DNA of 64,000 nucleotides from JAKPAM01 sp047601745. Its GTDB lineage: Bacteria > Pseudomonadota > Gammaproteobacteria > Burkholderiales > Burkholderiaceae_E. The stretch spans positions 3,472,001 through 3,536,000 of the forward strand of contig JASGIS010000001.1 in the NCBI GenBank assembly GCA_047601745.1, given 5' to 3'. The position numbers and the translations under genes were made by a program. A model generated the notes under the pieces. The model saw only the letters and a program-made list of their open reading frames with translations, was not told the DNA's origin and ran no database searches. Of this stretch, positions 40,169 through 49,415 are shown piece by piece (position 1 is the stretch's first letter; every line of letters starts with the position of its first letter).

Positions 40169-41146
40169 ATGGTTACCCACAGGCTTCACGACGGCAGCTA
40201 CAAGGCGCTGTTCTCCTTTCCGGAGATGGTGCGCGATCTGCTGCTGGGCTTCGTCGATGCCGATTGGGTCCGGCAACTCGATCTGGACAGTCTGGAACCG
40301 ATCAACAGCCACTACGTGTCCGAGGGGCTGGCCACTCGCAGCGACGATCTGGTCTGGCGCGTCAAGCTGCGCGATACCGGTGACTGGCTCTACCTCTATC
40401 TGCTCATCGAGTTCCAGAGCCGGGACGACCCGACGATGGCTGTCCGGGTCATGGTCTATCTCGGGCTCCTGTACCAGAGTCTGATTCGCCACGGCATGAT
40501 CGCGGCCGGCGATCCGTTGCCGCCGGTGTTCCCGATCGTCCTCTACAACGGCGTGGTTCCCTGGCGATCTGCGCAGGATGTCGCCGACATGCTTGTCACC
40601 GCTCCCGAGGCTCTGCAGTCCTACACCCCGAAGCTGCGCTACTACCTGCTGGACGAGCATCGGATCGCCGAGGCGGCCCGTGCGGCGGGCAAGGCGCTGC
40701 CGGAGAATCTGGCCGGAGTGGCGGTGGGCATGGAGACCATGCGCAGCCGCCCGGAGATGAAGGCACTCGGTCAGACCCTGCTCGCCCGGCTGGCGCTGTT
40801 GCCCACCGAGCGCTTCGATGCGCTGGGTGCGGTCTTCACCGAATGGGTGAACCGGGTCGTGGTCAGGCGGCTGGGCTTGGATGACAATACTCGCCTATTG
40901 GCCAATATTCAGGAGGTCGCGATGCTGTCCGAACAGCGTGGGGACTTGGCGGAGATCTTTCGCGAGGAGGGGCGGGAAGAGGCTCGTCGTCAATTGCTGC
41001 TCAGCCAACTCCATCACCGCTTCGGTGAGCTACCTGAAGCCGTGATCGCCCGGGTCGAGAGCGGGTCGGCTGCCGACGTGGAGCGCTGGGCCTTGCGCGT
41101 GCTCGATGCACCGACGCTGGACGCGATGTTCGCGCAGGCGAGCTGA
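40169..41146 (+). CDS. Rpn-family recombination-promoting nuclease (PD-(D/E)XK)
   Basis: This 325-residue protein begins VTHRLHDGSYKALFSFPEMVRDLLLGFV, the Transposase_31/Rpn signature, with catalytic-site residues D60 and the IEFQS motif (E81-x-Q83). The C-terminal third contains a DUF4351-like helical segment (RREARRQLLLSQLHHRFGELPEAVIARV-type). Rpn proteins are DNA endonucleases that raise RecA-independent recombination and some act in phage defence. It is a stand-alone gene in a mobile-looking neighbourhood. Confidence 0.9.
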   Translation: MVTHRLHDGSYKALFSFPEMVRDLLLGFVDADWVRQLDLDSLEPINSHYVSEGLATRSDDLVWRVKLRDTGDWLYLYLLIEFQSRDDPTMAVRVMVYLGLLYQSLIRHGMIAAGDPLPPVFPIVLYNGVVPWRSAQDVADMLVTAPEALQSYTPKLRYYLLDEHRIAEAARAAGKALPENLAGVAVGMETMRSRPEMKALGQTLLARLALLPTERFDALGAVFTEWVNRVVVRRLGLDDNTRLLANIQEVAMLSEQRGDLAEIFREEGREEARRQLLLSQLHHRFGELPEAVIARVESGSAADVERWALRVLDAPTLDAMFAQAS

Positions 41147-41279
41147 TCGGTCGTGAAACCCGCTTTCTGATCTGGTTACCGTCTTCGCAGATCCGCCGGC
41201 GCACCACGGCGTCGACCGTGCTCCGCCTGCCGACGCAGACACGGGCGTTCGCGCATGGCGGCGATCGAGCCAGCCGGAT

Positions 41280-41552
41280 TCAGCGCGGGTTGCGGCGCAG
41301 CCAGCCATACCAGACGCAGACCACCACCGGGATGCCCAGCGTCACCCAGGCCAGCAGGTCGCCGACGCCGCCGTCGCTGAACAGCGCGGACACCAGGCCG
41401 ACGGCGGTGAGCACACCCAACGCGATCGGCCGGCCCCACAAGGCGCCAAAGGTCTTATGCGTTGCCGGGTCGCGCCTTGCCGAGGCGGTCTGCGCATCGT
41501 CGCCGGGACGGTTGGCGCCAAGCGAGCCCTCGCGCGGACGGGCCTTGCTCAT
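41280..41552 (-). CDS. Small two-helix membrane protein of the second iron operon
   Basis: This 90-residue protein has a polar N-terminus, then two hydrophobic segments (PIALGVLTAVGLVSALFS and LAWVTLGIPVVVCVWYGWL). The start overlaps the PepSY gene stop by four bases (ATGA), so it is translationally coupled and last in the operon. I do not recognise a named family; similar small proteins close siderophore-receptor operons elsewhere. Confidence 0.7.
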   Translation of the reverse strand: MSKARPREGSLGANRPGDDAQTASARRDPATHKTFGALWGRPIALGVLTAVGLVSALFSDGGVGDLLAWVTLGIPVVVCVWYGWLRRNPR

Positions 41553-42700
41553 GGCATGCTCCCTTGCTGCGCGACCGCGCGCGGTTTGTGCGCATGCGCC
41601 GGGTTGCCTTTCTTGAGCCACAGATACAGCCCGCTGCCCAGCACGATGATCGTGGCGATGTCCAGCAACGCCCAGATGATCTGCATCGGCATGCCGCCAT
41701 AGTCGCCGAAGTGCAGCGGCTGCGACACCAGCAGCGCGGTCAGGTACCACGGCAGCTTGGGGGCGGCCGTTACCTCGGCGGTCTTGGCGTCGACCAGCAC
41801 CGGTTGCAGCAGCCGCGACGTGAACGGCTCGTTGCCCCGGAAGAAGAACGTGGCGTGGTGCGGGCTCGAGAAGGCCGTGCCCGGGAAGGCGATGAAGGCG
41901 AGCTTGGTCTGCGGCGCCGCCGTCATCGCCGCTTCCAGCGATCGCTGCATCGACGCGCGCTCGGCATCGGGCACCAGCGGCTGGCCCTGGTAAGGGGCCA
42001 GCAGCGTGCTGACGTGCGTGTATTGCCAGTACTTGATCAGCAGGTCGGCCCAGGTGTTGATCATGCCGGTGGCGCCCACGACGAACAGCCAGACCAGCGT
42101 GACGATGCCCAGCAGGTTGTGCAGGTCCAGCCACTTCAGGCGCGGACGCCGGTCGCGCCGCACGGTGCCGAAGTCCAGCTTGCGCATGAACGGCGAGTAC
42201 AGCACCACGCCGCTGACGACGGCCACCAGCAGCAGCAGGCCCATCAGCCCCAGGAACAGCTTGCCCGCCAGCCCCGCGAACAGGTCGACGTGCAGCTTCA
42301 GCATGATCCACATGAAGCCCTGGTCGAAGCGCGGCGTGGGCAGCGCCTCGGCAGTGCGCGCGTCGACCGCCACCGAGCGGAAGTCGTCGGTCGGCGCAGG
42401 CGTCGGCGTGAGGGTGACGAACCACAGATTGTCGTCGTCCTCGTCCTTCGAGGCGAACTGCACGACCCGGTCGGGGTACTGGGCGCGGGCCGCGCTCAGC
42501 ACCGCGTCCAGGCTCGAATGGGGCGTGCCGGCGGGCATCTCCGGTGCTTCCACCTCGGTGCCCAGCAGGTGCCCGATCTCGTGGTGAAAGATCAGCGGAA
42601 GCCCGGTCACGCACAGCAGCAGCATGAATGCCGTGCAGACGATGCTGCTCCACTTGTGCACCCAGGCCCAGGTCTTGATGGTCTTGCTGGTAGCGGTCAT
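41549..42700 (-). CDS. PepSY-associated transmembrane protein
   Basis: This 383-residue protein begins TIKTWAWVHKWSSIVCTAFMLLLCVTGLPLIFHHEIGHLLG, the first helix with conserved His, followed by a periplasmic PepSY region, LHVDLFAGLAGKLFLGLMGLLLLVAVVSGVVLY, WLDLHNLLGIVTLVWLFVVGATGM and a final helix. It is shorter than the relative at 17745-19370. Proposed role, as for other PepSY-TM proteins in receptor operons, is ferric-chelate reduction or import across the inner membrane. Confidence 0.88.
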   Translation of the reverse strand: MTATSKTIKTWAWVHKWSSIVCTAFMLLLCVTGLPLIFHHEIGHLLGTEVEAPEMPAGTPHSSLDAVLSAARAQYPDRVVQFASKDEDDDNLWFVTLTPTPAPTDDFRSVAVDARTAEALPTPRFDQGFMWIMLKLHVDLFAGLAGKLFLGLMGLLLLVAVVSGVVLYSPFMRKLDFGTVRRDRRPRLKWLDLHNLLGIVTLVWLFVVGATGMINTWADLLIKYWQYTHVSTLLAPYQGQPLVPDAERASMQRSLEAAMTAAPQTKLAFIAFPGTAFSSPHHATFFFRGNEPFTSRLLQPVLVDAKTAEVTAAPKLPWYLTALLVSQPLHFGDYGGMPMQIIWALLDIATIIVLGSGLYLWLKKGNPAHAHKPRAVAQQGSMP

Positions 42701-42755
42701 GACGAAGGTCCTCAGGGCCGGTGATGAAGGGCGAGGCCCGTGCTTTGGCCCGTGG

Positions 42756-43763
42756 TCAAGGCATGGCGGCGAAGCGCACGATGGTCGGGGTCAGCGCGAA
42801 CGGAATCGACATGTGGTCTTCATTCTCCACCTCCAGGTAGCGCAGCGACTCGGCGCCATAGCCGTGCCCGATCAGCAGCTCGCGCATGCGGCGCGCGCCG
42901 TCGAGCATACCGGCCGAGCGGTCCGGATAGCCGGGCAGCTCATCGCGGGCCAACGCCAGCAGCACCCGACCGCCCGCCGGCCTGGCCTGCGCCATCTCGG
43001 CGAGCAGGCGCCGGTCGTCCCACCACAGCGACGGGCTGATGGCCGCGTAGCGCTGGAACGCCTGCGGCCGCCGGGCCAGCGCATGCAGCGTGAAATAGCC
43101 GCCCAGCGAAGCGCCGCTCAGCGTGTGACGATCGGGCCGCAGCGGATAGCGGGCCGCCAATGCGGGTCGCAGCTCGTCCACCAGGAAATCCAGGAACGCC
43201 TCCGCGCCACCGGGGTCGGCCAGCAGGCGGGCGCGTTGCACTTCGATCGGACCATGGGGCGCCGGCAGGAAGTCCCAGGTCCGTTCCTTCCAGGCCCGCT
43301 TGTCGTCGCCAGGATAGCCGATGCCGACGACGAGCAAGGGTTCGGCCCGGCCGCCTTTGGGGTGACCCGGCGTGCCCGGCCCCAGATCGGGGAATCTCAT
43401 CAGCAGTTGCATCGCCTGCGCGGCGGCGCCGAACATCCAGTTGCCGTCGAGCACGACCAGCATGCCATAACCCTGCTGCGGCACGGGGCCGGACGGTTGG
43501 GCCACGAGGATCCGGTAGTCGCGCCCGCCGGCGGAGGTCATCTGGAATTCGTGCGTGTCCGGCAGGGCTACCGCATGGCCGGTGTCCCGCAGGCCAGAAC
43601 CCGCCGGCGTCGGCGTCGTGGTGGGCGTCGGGGAAGGTGCCGAGGCAGGCGGTGCGCTGCTCGCGCAGCCGGTGCCCAGGGCCAGCGATGCCAGGCCGGC
43701 GCCCAGCACGCGCCGTCGGGCGGAAACGGCGATCGTGATGCCCGGTGTGGTACGGAAAGTCAT
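42756..43763 (-). CDS. Siderophore-esterase-like alpha/beta hydrolase (Fes/IroE type)
   Basis: This 335-residue exported protein starts at 43763; an Arg-rich hydrophobic leader (SARRRVLGAGLASLALGTGC) suggests a Tat or lipoprotein signal. The esterase fold is seen in YGMLVVLDGNWMFGAAAQ, the nucleophile elbow HTLSGASLGGYFTLHAL, the Asp region and VENEDHMSIPFAL with the catalytic His. Enzymes of this group cut siderophore esters to release iron in the periplasm. It lies 13 bases after the TonB receptor stop, which supports that role. Confidence 0.85.
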   Translation of the reverse strand: MTFRTTPGITIAVSARRRVLGAGLASLALGTGCASSAPPASAPSPTPTTTPTPAGSGLRDTGHAVALPDTHEFQMTSAGGRDYRILVAQPSGPVPQQGYGMLVVLDGNWMFGAAAQAMQLLMRFPDLGPGTPGHPKGGRAEPLLVVGIGYPGDDKRAWKERTWDFLPAPHGPIEVQRARLLADPGGAEAFLDFLVDELRPALAARYPLRPDRHTLSGASLGGYFTLHALARRPQAFQRYAAISPSLWWDDRRLLAEMAQARPAGGRVLLALARDELPGYPDRSAGMLDGARRMRELLIGHGYGAESLRYLEVENEDHMSIPFALTPTIVRFAAMP

Positions 43764-43776
43764 GGCCGCGAGTGTT

Positions 43777-46014
43777 TCAGAAATCCACGGAAGCGGAAAC
43801 CAGGAAGGTACGCGGCGCGCCCGGTGAGACGTAACCGGACATGTACACGCCTTCCCAGTAGCGCCTGTCGGCCGCGTTGCGCACGCTGGCGCGCAGCACG
43901 ACGGGTTTGCCGGCGACCCGGGTCGCATAGCGCGCGCCCAGGTCCAGGCGCGTCCACGACGGCGCCTTCAACGTGTTGGCGTTGTCCAGGTACTGAGCGC
44001 CGGTGTGGATCAGCCGGCCGCTTAGCGTCAGGCCCGGCAGGCCGGGTACATCCCATTCGGTGCCCAGGTTGGCGGCGAGGGGCGCGGTGCCCGGAGCGTC
44101 GTGGCCGTCCTGCGCGCCGCCTTGCGTCCTGGTCAGCTCGGCCTGGATGTAGGTCACCCCGCCGAGCACGCGCACGCCGGGCGACAGCGCGCCGAAAATG
44201 CTCCATTCGATGCCGCGGTTGCGCTGCTCGCCCCCCAGACGCAGCGTCGGCAGCGGCGAGGTGCTGGTGTCCGACAGGGTCGTGGGCCGGGTGATCTGGA
44301 ACAGGCTCAGCGTGTTCGTGAAGCTGCCGGTCTGCAGCTTGGCGCCCGCCTCGATCTGCCGGGTCTTGTACGGCGAAAAGACTTCACCGGCATTCTGATA
44401 AGTACTGCCCACGGTCGTGCCCTGGCTCAGGCCCTGGATGTAGTTCGCATAGAGCGACAGATCCTCGCGCGGCTTGATCACCAGACCCGCCATCGGTGTC
44501 CATGCGCTGGCGTCGTAGCTCGACGTCACGGTCGCCAGGCCGCCCAGGTTGGCATTGAAGTTCTCGGAGCGGATGTTCTGGCGGCGCACGCCCAGCGTCA
44601 GCAGCAGCCGCTCGTCCAGCATGCTCAGCGTATCGGCCAGGGTCAGGCCGGTCAGCGTCGTCTCCGAGGTCTTCGGCGGATCGCCGGCTTGCGCCGGCCG
44701 ATTCGCGATCGGCGGCGGATCGTAGATGTTGGTCATGCCGAACGCGTAGACGAATTCCTGCCGGTTCTCGGCGGTCTGCCGCGTGCCGCTGACCGACAGC
44801 GTGTGCTTGACGGCGCCGGTCTGGAAACTGCCGCGCAGTCCCAGCTCCAGAGCACGCGCGCGATTGTCGGGCCGCGTGTTGAGCAGCGTGAGGACACCGG
44901 TGCCGTCGGCCTGCACGCCGGAGATCACTTGCGCTTCGCCGGCGAAGTCGTTGCGGCGCATGCCCGCACGGGCATAGGCGGTCCAGTCGCGGGTGATGTC
45001 GAACTCGCCGCTGAGCATCGCCGAGGTGTTGGTGGCGTCGTAGTCGTTGGTCGGCGCCACGTTGACGTCGCCGCGAGGGGCGCGCGGCAGCGAAGTCAGC
45101 GTGCTGCTGAAACCCGGAATCATCGGCGTGCCGCCGCGGTTGCGCACCAGCGAGCGCCAGACGTCCAAGGCCACGCGCAGCCGCTCGCCCCGGTAGTCCA
45201 GCGCCAGCGCGCCCAGGTCGTCCTTGCGCGACATGCCGTCCAGCGTCGTATCGCCGCTGCGGCGGCTGCCGTTGAAGCGGACGCCCCACTCGCCGTTGGC
45301 GCCGAAGCGCCGCCCCACGTCGACGTGCGCTTTCCACAATGAATCCGACTCCAGGCCCAGCGTCAGACGGGTCAGCGGCTCGTCGCCGGCGCGCTTGGTC
45401 ACGATGTTGACGGTTCCGCCCAGCGGCGCCATCCCATTGAGCAGCGAACTGGGCCCGAGCAGAAGCTCGACCCGCTCGGCCACCTCGATGGGCGGCGTTC
45501 CGCCATAGCTCGACACCAGCCCGTACAGACCGTTGATCGCCGTCTGCGTATCCGACACCCCGAAGCCGCGCACGTTGAACTGCTCGCCGATGTTGTACGA
45601 CGGCACCGAGCGCCGCACCGACGGCGCGTTGTCCAGCACGTCGCCGATGGTCGCCGCCTGCTGGTCCTCGATCAGTTGCACCGTGTAGCTGGTCTGGCTG
45701 AACGGCGTGTTCATCACGTCGGTGTCGCCGAGCAGGCCCAGGCGGCCGCCGCGAGCGACCTGGCCGCCGGCGTAGGGGGCAGGGGGTTCGCCTGGGCGTA
45801 CGGCTTGCGCGCGGATCGTGACCTCGCCCAGCGAAGGGGGCGGGCGATTCGTGGTGGCCGAGCCATCGGCGGCTGCCGGGCTGGAAGGCGCGGCCGGGGC
45901 CGTGGTCTGTGCCCAGGCGACAGGGCCGACGCCAGCGAGGAGGACGGCGGTGATCAGGTAATGGGGTGCGCGGCGGTGTTCGGAGAACGCGGCGAATGGC
46001 GCGAAGGAGTGCAT
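43777..46014 (-). CDS. TonB-dependent siderophore receptor without signalling domain
   Basis: This 745-residue outer-membrane receptor has a signal peptide (LITAVLLAGVGPVAWAQ). The plug begins GEVTIRAQAVRPGEPPAPYAGGQVARGGRLGLLGDTDVMNTPFSQTSY, then DVLDNAPSVRRSVPSYNIGEQFNVRGFGV, and the barrel ends in the terminal Phe (SASVDF). Its plug edge PYAGGQxARGGRLG and C-terminal barrel strands match the receptor at 14707-17100, so the two are paralogues. It lacks the N-terminal STN domain, so it should not signal through a FecR. It heads a four-gene operon with esterase, PepSY and a small membrane protein. Confidence 0.94.
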   Translation of the reverse strand: MHSFAPFAAFSEHRRAPHYLITAVLLAGVGPVAWAQTTAPAAPSSPAAADGSATTNRPPPSLGEVTIRAQAVRPGEPPAPYAGGQVARGGRLGLLGDTDVMNTPFSQTSYTVQLIEDQQAATIGDVLDNAPSVRRSVPSYNIGEQFNVRGFGVSDTQTAINGLYGLVSSYGGTPPIEVAERVELLLGPSSLLNGMAPLGGTVNIVTKRAGDEPLTRLTLGLESDSLWKAHVDVGRRFGANGEWGVRFNGSRRSGDTTLDGMSRKDDLGALALDYRGERLRVALDVWRSLVRNRGGTPMIPGFSSTLTSLPRAPRGDVNVAPTNDYDATNTSAMLSGEFDITRDWTAYARAGMRRNDFAGEAQVISGVQADGTGVLTLLNTRPDNRARALELGLRGSFQTGAVKHTLSVSGTRQTAENRQEFVYAFGMTNIYDPPPIANRPAQAGDPPKTSETTLTGLTLADTLSMLDERLLLTLGVRRQNIRSENFNANLGGLATVTSSYDASAWTPMAGLVIKPREDLSLYANYIQGLSQGTTVGSTYQNAGEVFSPYKTRQIEAGAKLQTGSFTNTLSLFQITRPTTLSDTSTSPLPTLRLGGEQRNRGIEWSIFGALSPGVRVLGGVTYIQAELTRTQGGAQDGHDAPGTAPLAANLGTEWDVPGLPGLTLSGRLIHTGAQYLDNANTLKAPSWTRLDLGARYATRVAGKPVVLRASVRNAADRRYWEGVYMSGYVSPGAPRTFLVSASVDF

Positions 46015-46050
46015 AGGGGGTCCGTGGGCCGGGGCCGCCCTGAAAACCTA

Positions 46051-46104
46051 TCGGGCACGCCTTCGTTGCCGTTCGTTCTGGAACGGCTATGGAGGCGTGC
46101 CCGA
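46051..46104 (-). other. Nested hairpin in the leader of the second receptor gene
   Basis: TCGGGCACGCC (46051-46061) pairs perfectly with GGCGTGCCCGA (46094-46104), and inside the 32-base loop GCCGTTC (46068-46074) pairs with GAACGGC (46081-46087). It lies 37-90 bases before the start codon. It could be a structured mRNA leader or a protein-binding site; no known riboswitch consensus is recognised. Confidence 0.55.
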
Positions 46105-46147
46105 CGCGATCGCGATTCTGTGGCGGCTCCCGAAGTTGAGATCGAGA

Positions 46148-46169
46148 GTGCGAATCATTCTTGATTATA
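46148..46169 (-). promoter_or_regulatory. Promoter with Fur-box-like sequence for the second receptor operon
   Basis: On the minus strand a perfect TATAAT (46164-46169) runs into AATCAAGAATGATTCGC, which resembles half of a Fur box. The arrangement parallels that before the FecI-like gene at 12578. No -35 at ideal spacing is seen. Fur control is inferred. Confidence 0.45.
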
Positions 46170-46314
46170 GAGGGGAGAGTGCCGAGGCTCGCCAATGGTC
46201 GTGCGGCGCATGGGGGCAGCAGGGTCGAGATGCCCGCTATCGTTTGATCCAGGTGCTCCGGCGGGCCATCTCGTGGTCTTACACTCTGGCGACAACAAAC
46301 CAAAGGAGACAGCC

Positions 46315-47763
46315 ATGATCGTCGAGACTCCCATCCAGCGCCTGGACCGAATCTTCTCGTTGCAGAAGGCGGTTTTCGCGAACGACATGTTCCCCAGCGC
46401 CGAGGCGCGCATCGAACGCATGTCTCGCGTGGCGCCGATGATGCTGAAGAACCGCCGCCGCATCCAGGAGGCCATGGCAGCCGATTTCGGCAGCCACTCG
46501 GCCCTGGCGTCGGACATGATCGAGATCCTGTCGATGTTCGAGCGCGTGCGCTTCAACTGCGAGAACGTGCACGCCTGGATGCAACCGGTGCCCAAATTCG
46601 TGGACGCCGCCCAGCAGGGCGAGTCGGTCGCCTATGTGCAGCACAGCCCCAAAGGCGTGATATGCAACATGGTGGCCTGGAACTTTCCGTTCGACGTGGG
46701 GATCGGCCCGGTCATCGACATGCTGGGCGCGGGCAACCGCGCGATCATCAAGCCCTCGGAACTCAACCCCCACTGCGGCGCGTTGATGGAGGAGATGTTC
46801 GCGGACAGCTTCGCCGAGGACGAGGTCGCCGTGGTCAACGGCGGCCTGGATCTGGCCCGGTACTGTGCCACGCTGCCCTGGGACCACCTGGTCTTCACCG
46901 GCGGCACCGCCATCGGCCGCGAGGTGATGAAGGCCTGCGCGCAGAACCTGGTGCCGGTCACGCTGGAACTGGGAGGCCGTAATCCCACCATCGTCGGCCC
47001 CGACAAGCTTACCGACCCGCAGACGCTGTCAGTCATCGCCGGCATCAAGGCCATCAAGCGCGGTCAGATGTGCGTCACCGTCGACCATCTGCTGGTGCCC
47101 GAGAACGGGTTGGACAGCTTCGTCGCCGCGCTGACCGAGGTCATGCGGCAAGGCTTCGCGCACGATAACGGCGCCGGCTCCGCCTGCGGCATCATCAGCG
47201 AACGCCACCTCGCGCGCTTGAACGACCTGGTCGACGATGCCCGGGCTCGCGGCGCGCAGGTCATCCGCATTGGCGGCGACATGGACCCGGCACGGCGCGA
47301 CATGCCTTTCTACCTGATCGTGAACCCGGGCGACGACGCACGAGTGGTCAACGAAGAGATCTTCGGCCCGATCCTGCCGATCCTGGCCTACAAGGACATC
47401 GACGACCTGATCGCGCGTATCCAGCGCGGCGACCTGCCGCTGGCCATCTACGCGTTCACCGACGATCCGGCGCTGCGCCAGGCCATCACCACACGCACCC
47501 GCTCGGGCGGCGTGTGCTTCAACGCCGCGGCCTTGCAGGCGGCGCAGGCATCGATGGGCTTCGGCGGCGTGGGCGCCAGCGGCATGGGGCGTCACCACGG
47601 CGAGGAGGGCTTCCGCGAGTTCTCCAATCCTCGCGGCTTCTACGAACGCCGCGCCGGCGGCATCCTGGAACTCAGCACGCCGCCGTACAGCGATGCGACG
47701 CGCGAAATGGTGGACGGAATGGTGTACCCGCAACTGGCGGCGGCGCTCGGGGTCGAGCAGTAG
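46315..47763 (+). CDS. Aldehyde dehydrogenase, coniferyl-aldehyde-dehydrogenase-like
   Basis: This 482-residue ALDH has an AAAGGAG ribosome-binding site nine bases upstream. It has the class-3/CalB layout: IQRLDRIFSLQKAVF start, VAWNFPFDVGIGPVIDMLGAGNR, Glu in VTLELGGRNPTIV, catalytic Cys in KRGQMCVTVDHLLV and EEIFGPILPI. Close family members oxidise coniferyl and other aryl or medium-chain aldehydes with NAD. The gene is divergent from the second iron operon and alone on its strand; the context does not define the substrate. Confidence 0.9.
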   Translation: MIVETPIQRLDRIFSLQKAVFANDMFPSAEARIERMSRVAPMMLKNRRRIQEAMAADFGSHSALASDMIEILSMFERVRFNCENVHAWMQPVPKFVDAAQQGESVAYVQHSPKGVICNMVAWNFPFDVGIGPVIDMLGAGNRAIIKPSELNPHCGALMEEMFADSFAEDEVAVVNGGLDLARYCATLPWDHLVFTGGTAIGREVMKACAQNLVPVTLELGGRNPTIVGPDKLTDPQTLSVIAGIKAIKRGQMCVTVDHLLVPENGLDSFVAALTEVMRQGFAHDNGAGSACGIISERHLARLNDLVDDARARGAQVIRIGGDMDPARRDMPFYLIVNPGDDARVVNEEIFGPILPILAYKDIDDLIARIQRGDLPLAIYAFTDDPALRQAITTRTRSGGVCFNAAALQAAQASMGFGGVGASGMGRHHGEEGFREFSNPRGFYERRAGGILELSTPPYSDATREMVDGMVYPQLAAALGVEQ

Positions 47764-47816
47764 GTAGTTGCCGGACCATGGCAAGGGGAGGATGTCACGG
47801 CGTGACCACCGGCCAA

Positions 47817-47886
47817 AGCGCAAGCGTCGCCCTTCAGGGCGGGGGTCGAGCGAGGCAATCGCGTTCCGACGCCGAGGCACCCCCGC
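47817..47886. repeat. REP-like mosaic palindromic repeat, copy C
   Basis: The core hairpin CGCCCTTCAGGGCG with TCGAGCGAGGCAATCG, followed by GTTCCGACGCC-GAGG, matches copies A (5581-5700, inverted) and B (24735-24859). It lies between converging genes. The remaining bases between 47764 and 48111 hold a terminator for the gene on the right and no recognisable gene. Confidence 0.7.
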
Positions 47887-47917
47887 CAATGCTCGGTGGG
47901 CAATGCAGATAGATAGC

Positions 47918-47942
47918 AGAAAAAAACCAACCTTATTGGTCT
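47918..47942 (-). terminator. Rho-independent terminator downstream of the ABC binding-protein gene
   Basis: Minus strand: ACCAA-TAAGG-TTGGT stem-loop followed by a run of seven T. It lies about 170 bases beyond the stop of the gene at 48112-49332. The stem is short but the T run is clear. Confidence 0.55.
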
Positions 47943-48111
47943 TGTCGCCGTCTTGTTAGGCAGGGGGCGTTCTGGTCTGCATCGGGTCGGTACTGTGCTG
48001 AGGCGCGACGCGTCCGAAGAGGGGGGCTCCTTAGTCCTGCTGGGTCGCACGGTCGGTTTGACGGCGATTTCCCGGATACTCGCGAGCGTACAGGCGAGCG
48101 GCAGCCATGTG

Positions 48112-49332
48112 TCAGGTCGACAACGATTCCGGCGCCACTTTCCAGCGCTCCCCGTCGAACGTGATCATGTGCACGGTCTGGATCGGGTAGTGATCGGTGG
48201 CAGAGGTATTGATGCGCACCCCTGGCAGCAGCATGGGCACCACCAGATCCTCGAGGCTGCTAGCCTGGCGCATCACGTTCTCGCGGCTGAGATCGTCACC
48301 GCAGCGCCTGAGCACTTCGTGCAAGGTGAAAGAGGCTGCGTAGGCAAACACCGCCGGCCCCTCCGAGATCGACACATCCTTGTTGTACCTGGCCATGAAC
48401 GCGGCGTAGTCCTTGAAATCCCGGTCGTTCTGCCATTGCGGGTCGGTCGGGTCCTTCGCGTAGCTCAGCGAGATCAGGTCCTTGCACTTGTCCAGCCCTG
48501 CCGCCTTGAGCGTCGGCATCGACGTCACCGTGCTGTTCAGGTAGTGCACCGCATTCCACTGGATCTCGGCGAACTTGCGAATCGACTGCGCAGCGAATTT
48601 CGGTGACGTGATGTTGATGAATACGTTGGCGCCCGACGACTTCAACTGCACCATCTGCGAGTCGACAGTCGGGTCACTGATCTCGTAGGTTGCCAAAGCA
48701 ACAATGCGGTCCTTGTCGCCGATCCCCTGCACGAAGCCGTTGTAGTAGTCCTTGCCGAAGTCATCGTTCTGCATCAGCACCCCGACCTTCGGATCCTTGA
48801 CATGCGCCAGCACGTGTTTTGCCAGGATCTCGCCTTCAGCGGAATACGGCGCCTGGTAGCCGATCGTCCAGGGAAATTCCTTGACGTCACCCCACTTGGA
48901 GGCGCCCGAGGTGATGAAGATCGACGGCACCTTCTTGGTGGTCAGATATTTGGCCACCGCGCTGTTGGAGGCCGTGCCCACGCAATTGAACAGGAACAGA
49001 ACCCGCTCCTCCTCGACCAGCCGTCGGATCGCCTCGACGGTCTTCGGAGGCGAGTAGGCGTCATCGAGCGCAATCAGTTCGACCTTGCGACCATTGATAC
49101 CGCCTTGCTCGTTGACCATATTGAAGTAAGCCATATCGGTCGTGCCGATCACCCCATAAGCCGAAGCCGGCCCGCTGAACGGAAAGGTGCCGCCAATGCG
49201 GATGGTGGTGTCCGTGACTCCCGGGTCACGGTAGCTGCGGGCGCTTGCCGGTCGGATCATGAAACCGCTGCCCACGGCCGCGCCGAGCGCAGCCCCGGCA
49301 TGCAGGACGCCTCGTCGTGTTGTGTCGATCAT
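48112..49332 (-). CDS. ABC transporter substrate-binding protein, Leu/Ile/Val-receptor type, Tat-exported
   Basis: This 406-residue protein starts at 49332 with GGAG upstream. A twin-arginine leader (DTTRRGVLHAGAALGAAVGSG) precedes the mature start near YRDPGVTDTTIRIGGTFPFSGPASAYG. The Peripla_BP_6 fold is clear (VELIALDDAYSPPKTVEAIRRLVEEERVLFLFNCVGTASN). No transporter membrane or ATPase gene is nearby. A class II aldolase gene lies upstream on the same strand and a Crp/Fnr regulator is divergent, suggesting a small uptake-catabolism unit. Codon use looks less GC-biased than in neighbouring genes. Confidence 0.9.
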   Translation of the reverse strand: MIDTTRRGVLHAGAALGAAVGSGFMIRPASARSYRDPGVTDTTIRIGGTFPFSGPASAYGVIGTTDMAYFNMVNEQGGINGRKVELIALDDAYSPPKTVEAIRRLVEEERVLFLFNCVGTASNSAVAKYLTTKKVPSIFITSGASKWGDVKEFPWTIGYQAPYSAEGEILAKHVLAHVKDPKVGVLMQNDDFGKDYYNGFVQGIGDKDRIVALATYEISDPTVDSQMVQLKSSGANVFINITSPKFAAQSIRKFAEIQWNAVHYLNSTVTSMPTLKAAGLDKCKDLISLSYAKDPTDPQWQNDRDFKDYAAFMARYNKDVSISEGPAVFAYAASFTLHEVLRRCGDDLSRENVMRQASSLEDLVVPMLLPGVRINTSATDHYPIQTVHMITFDGERWKVAPESLST

Positions 49333-49415
49333 TGGTCTTGCTCCGCGACGCCGCCTGATCGGGCGGCGCTCACTGGATTGTTCAGGGGTGCACAGATCCG
49401 CGCCCCTCCCGAGAT

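Noticed and set aside
40169..41146. Rpn gene as a complete insertion sequence
   Set aside because: No terminal inverted repeats or target-site duplications were seen on either side; Rpn genes are not transposases of a classical IS.
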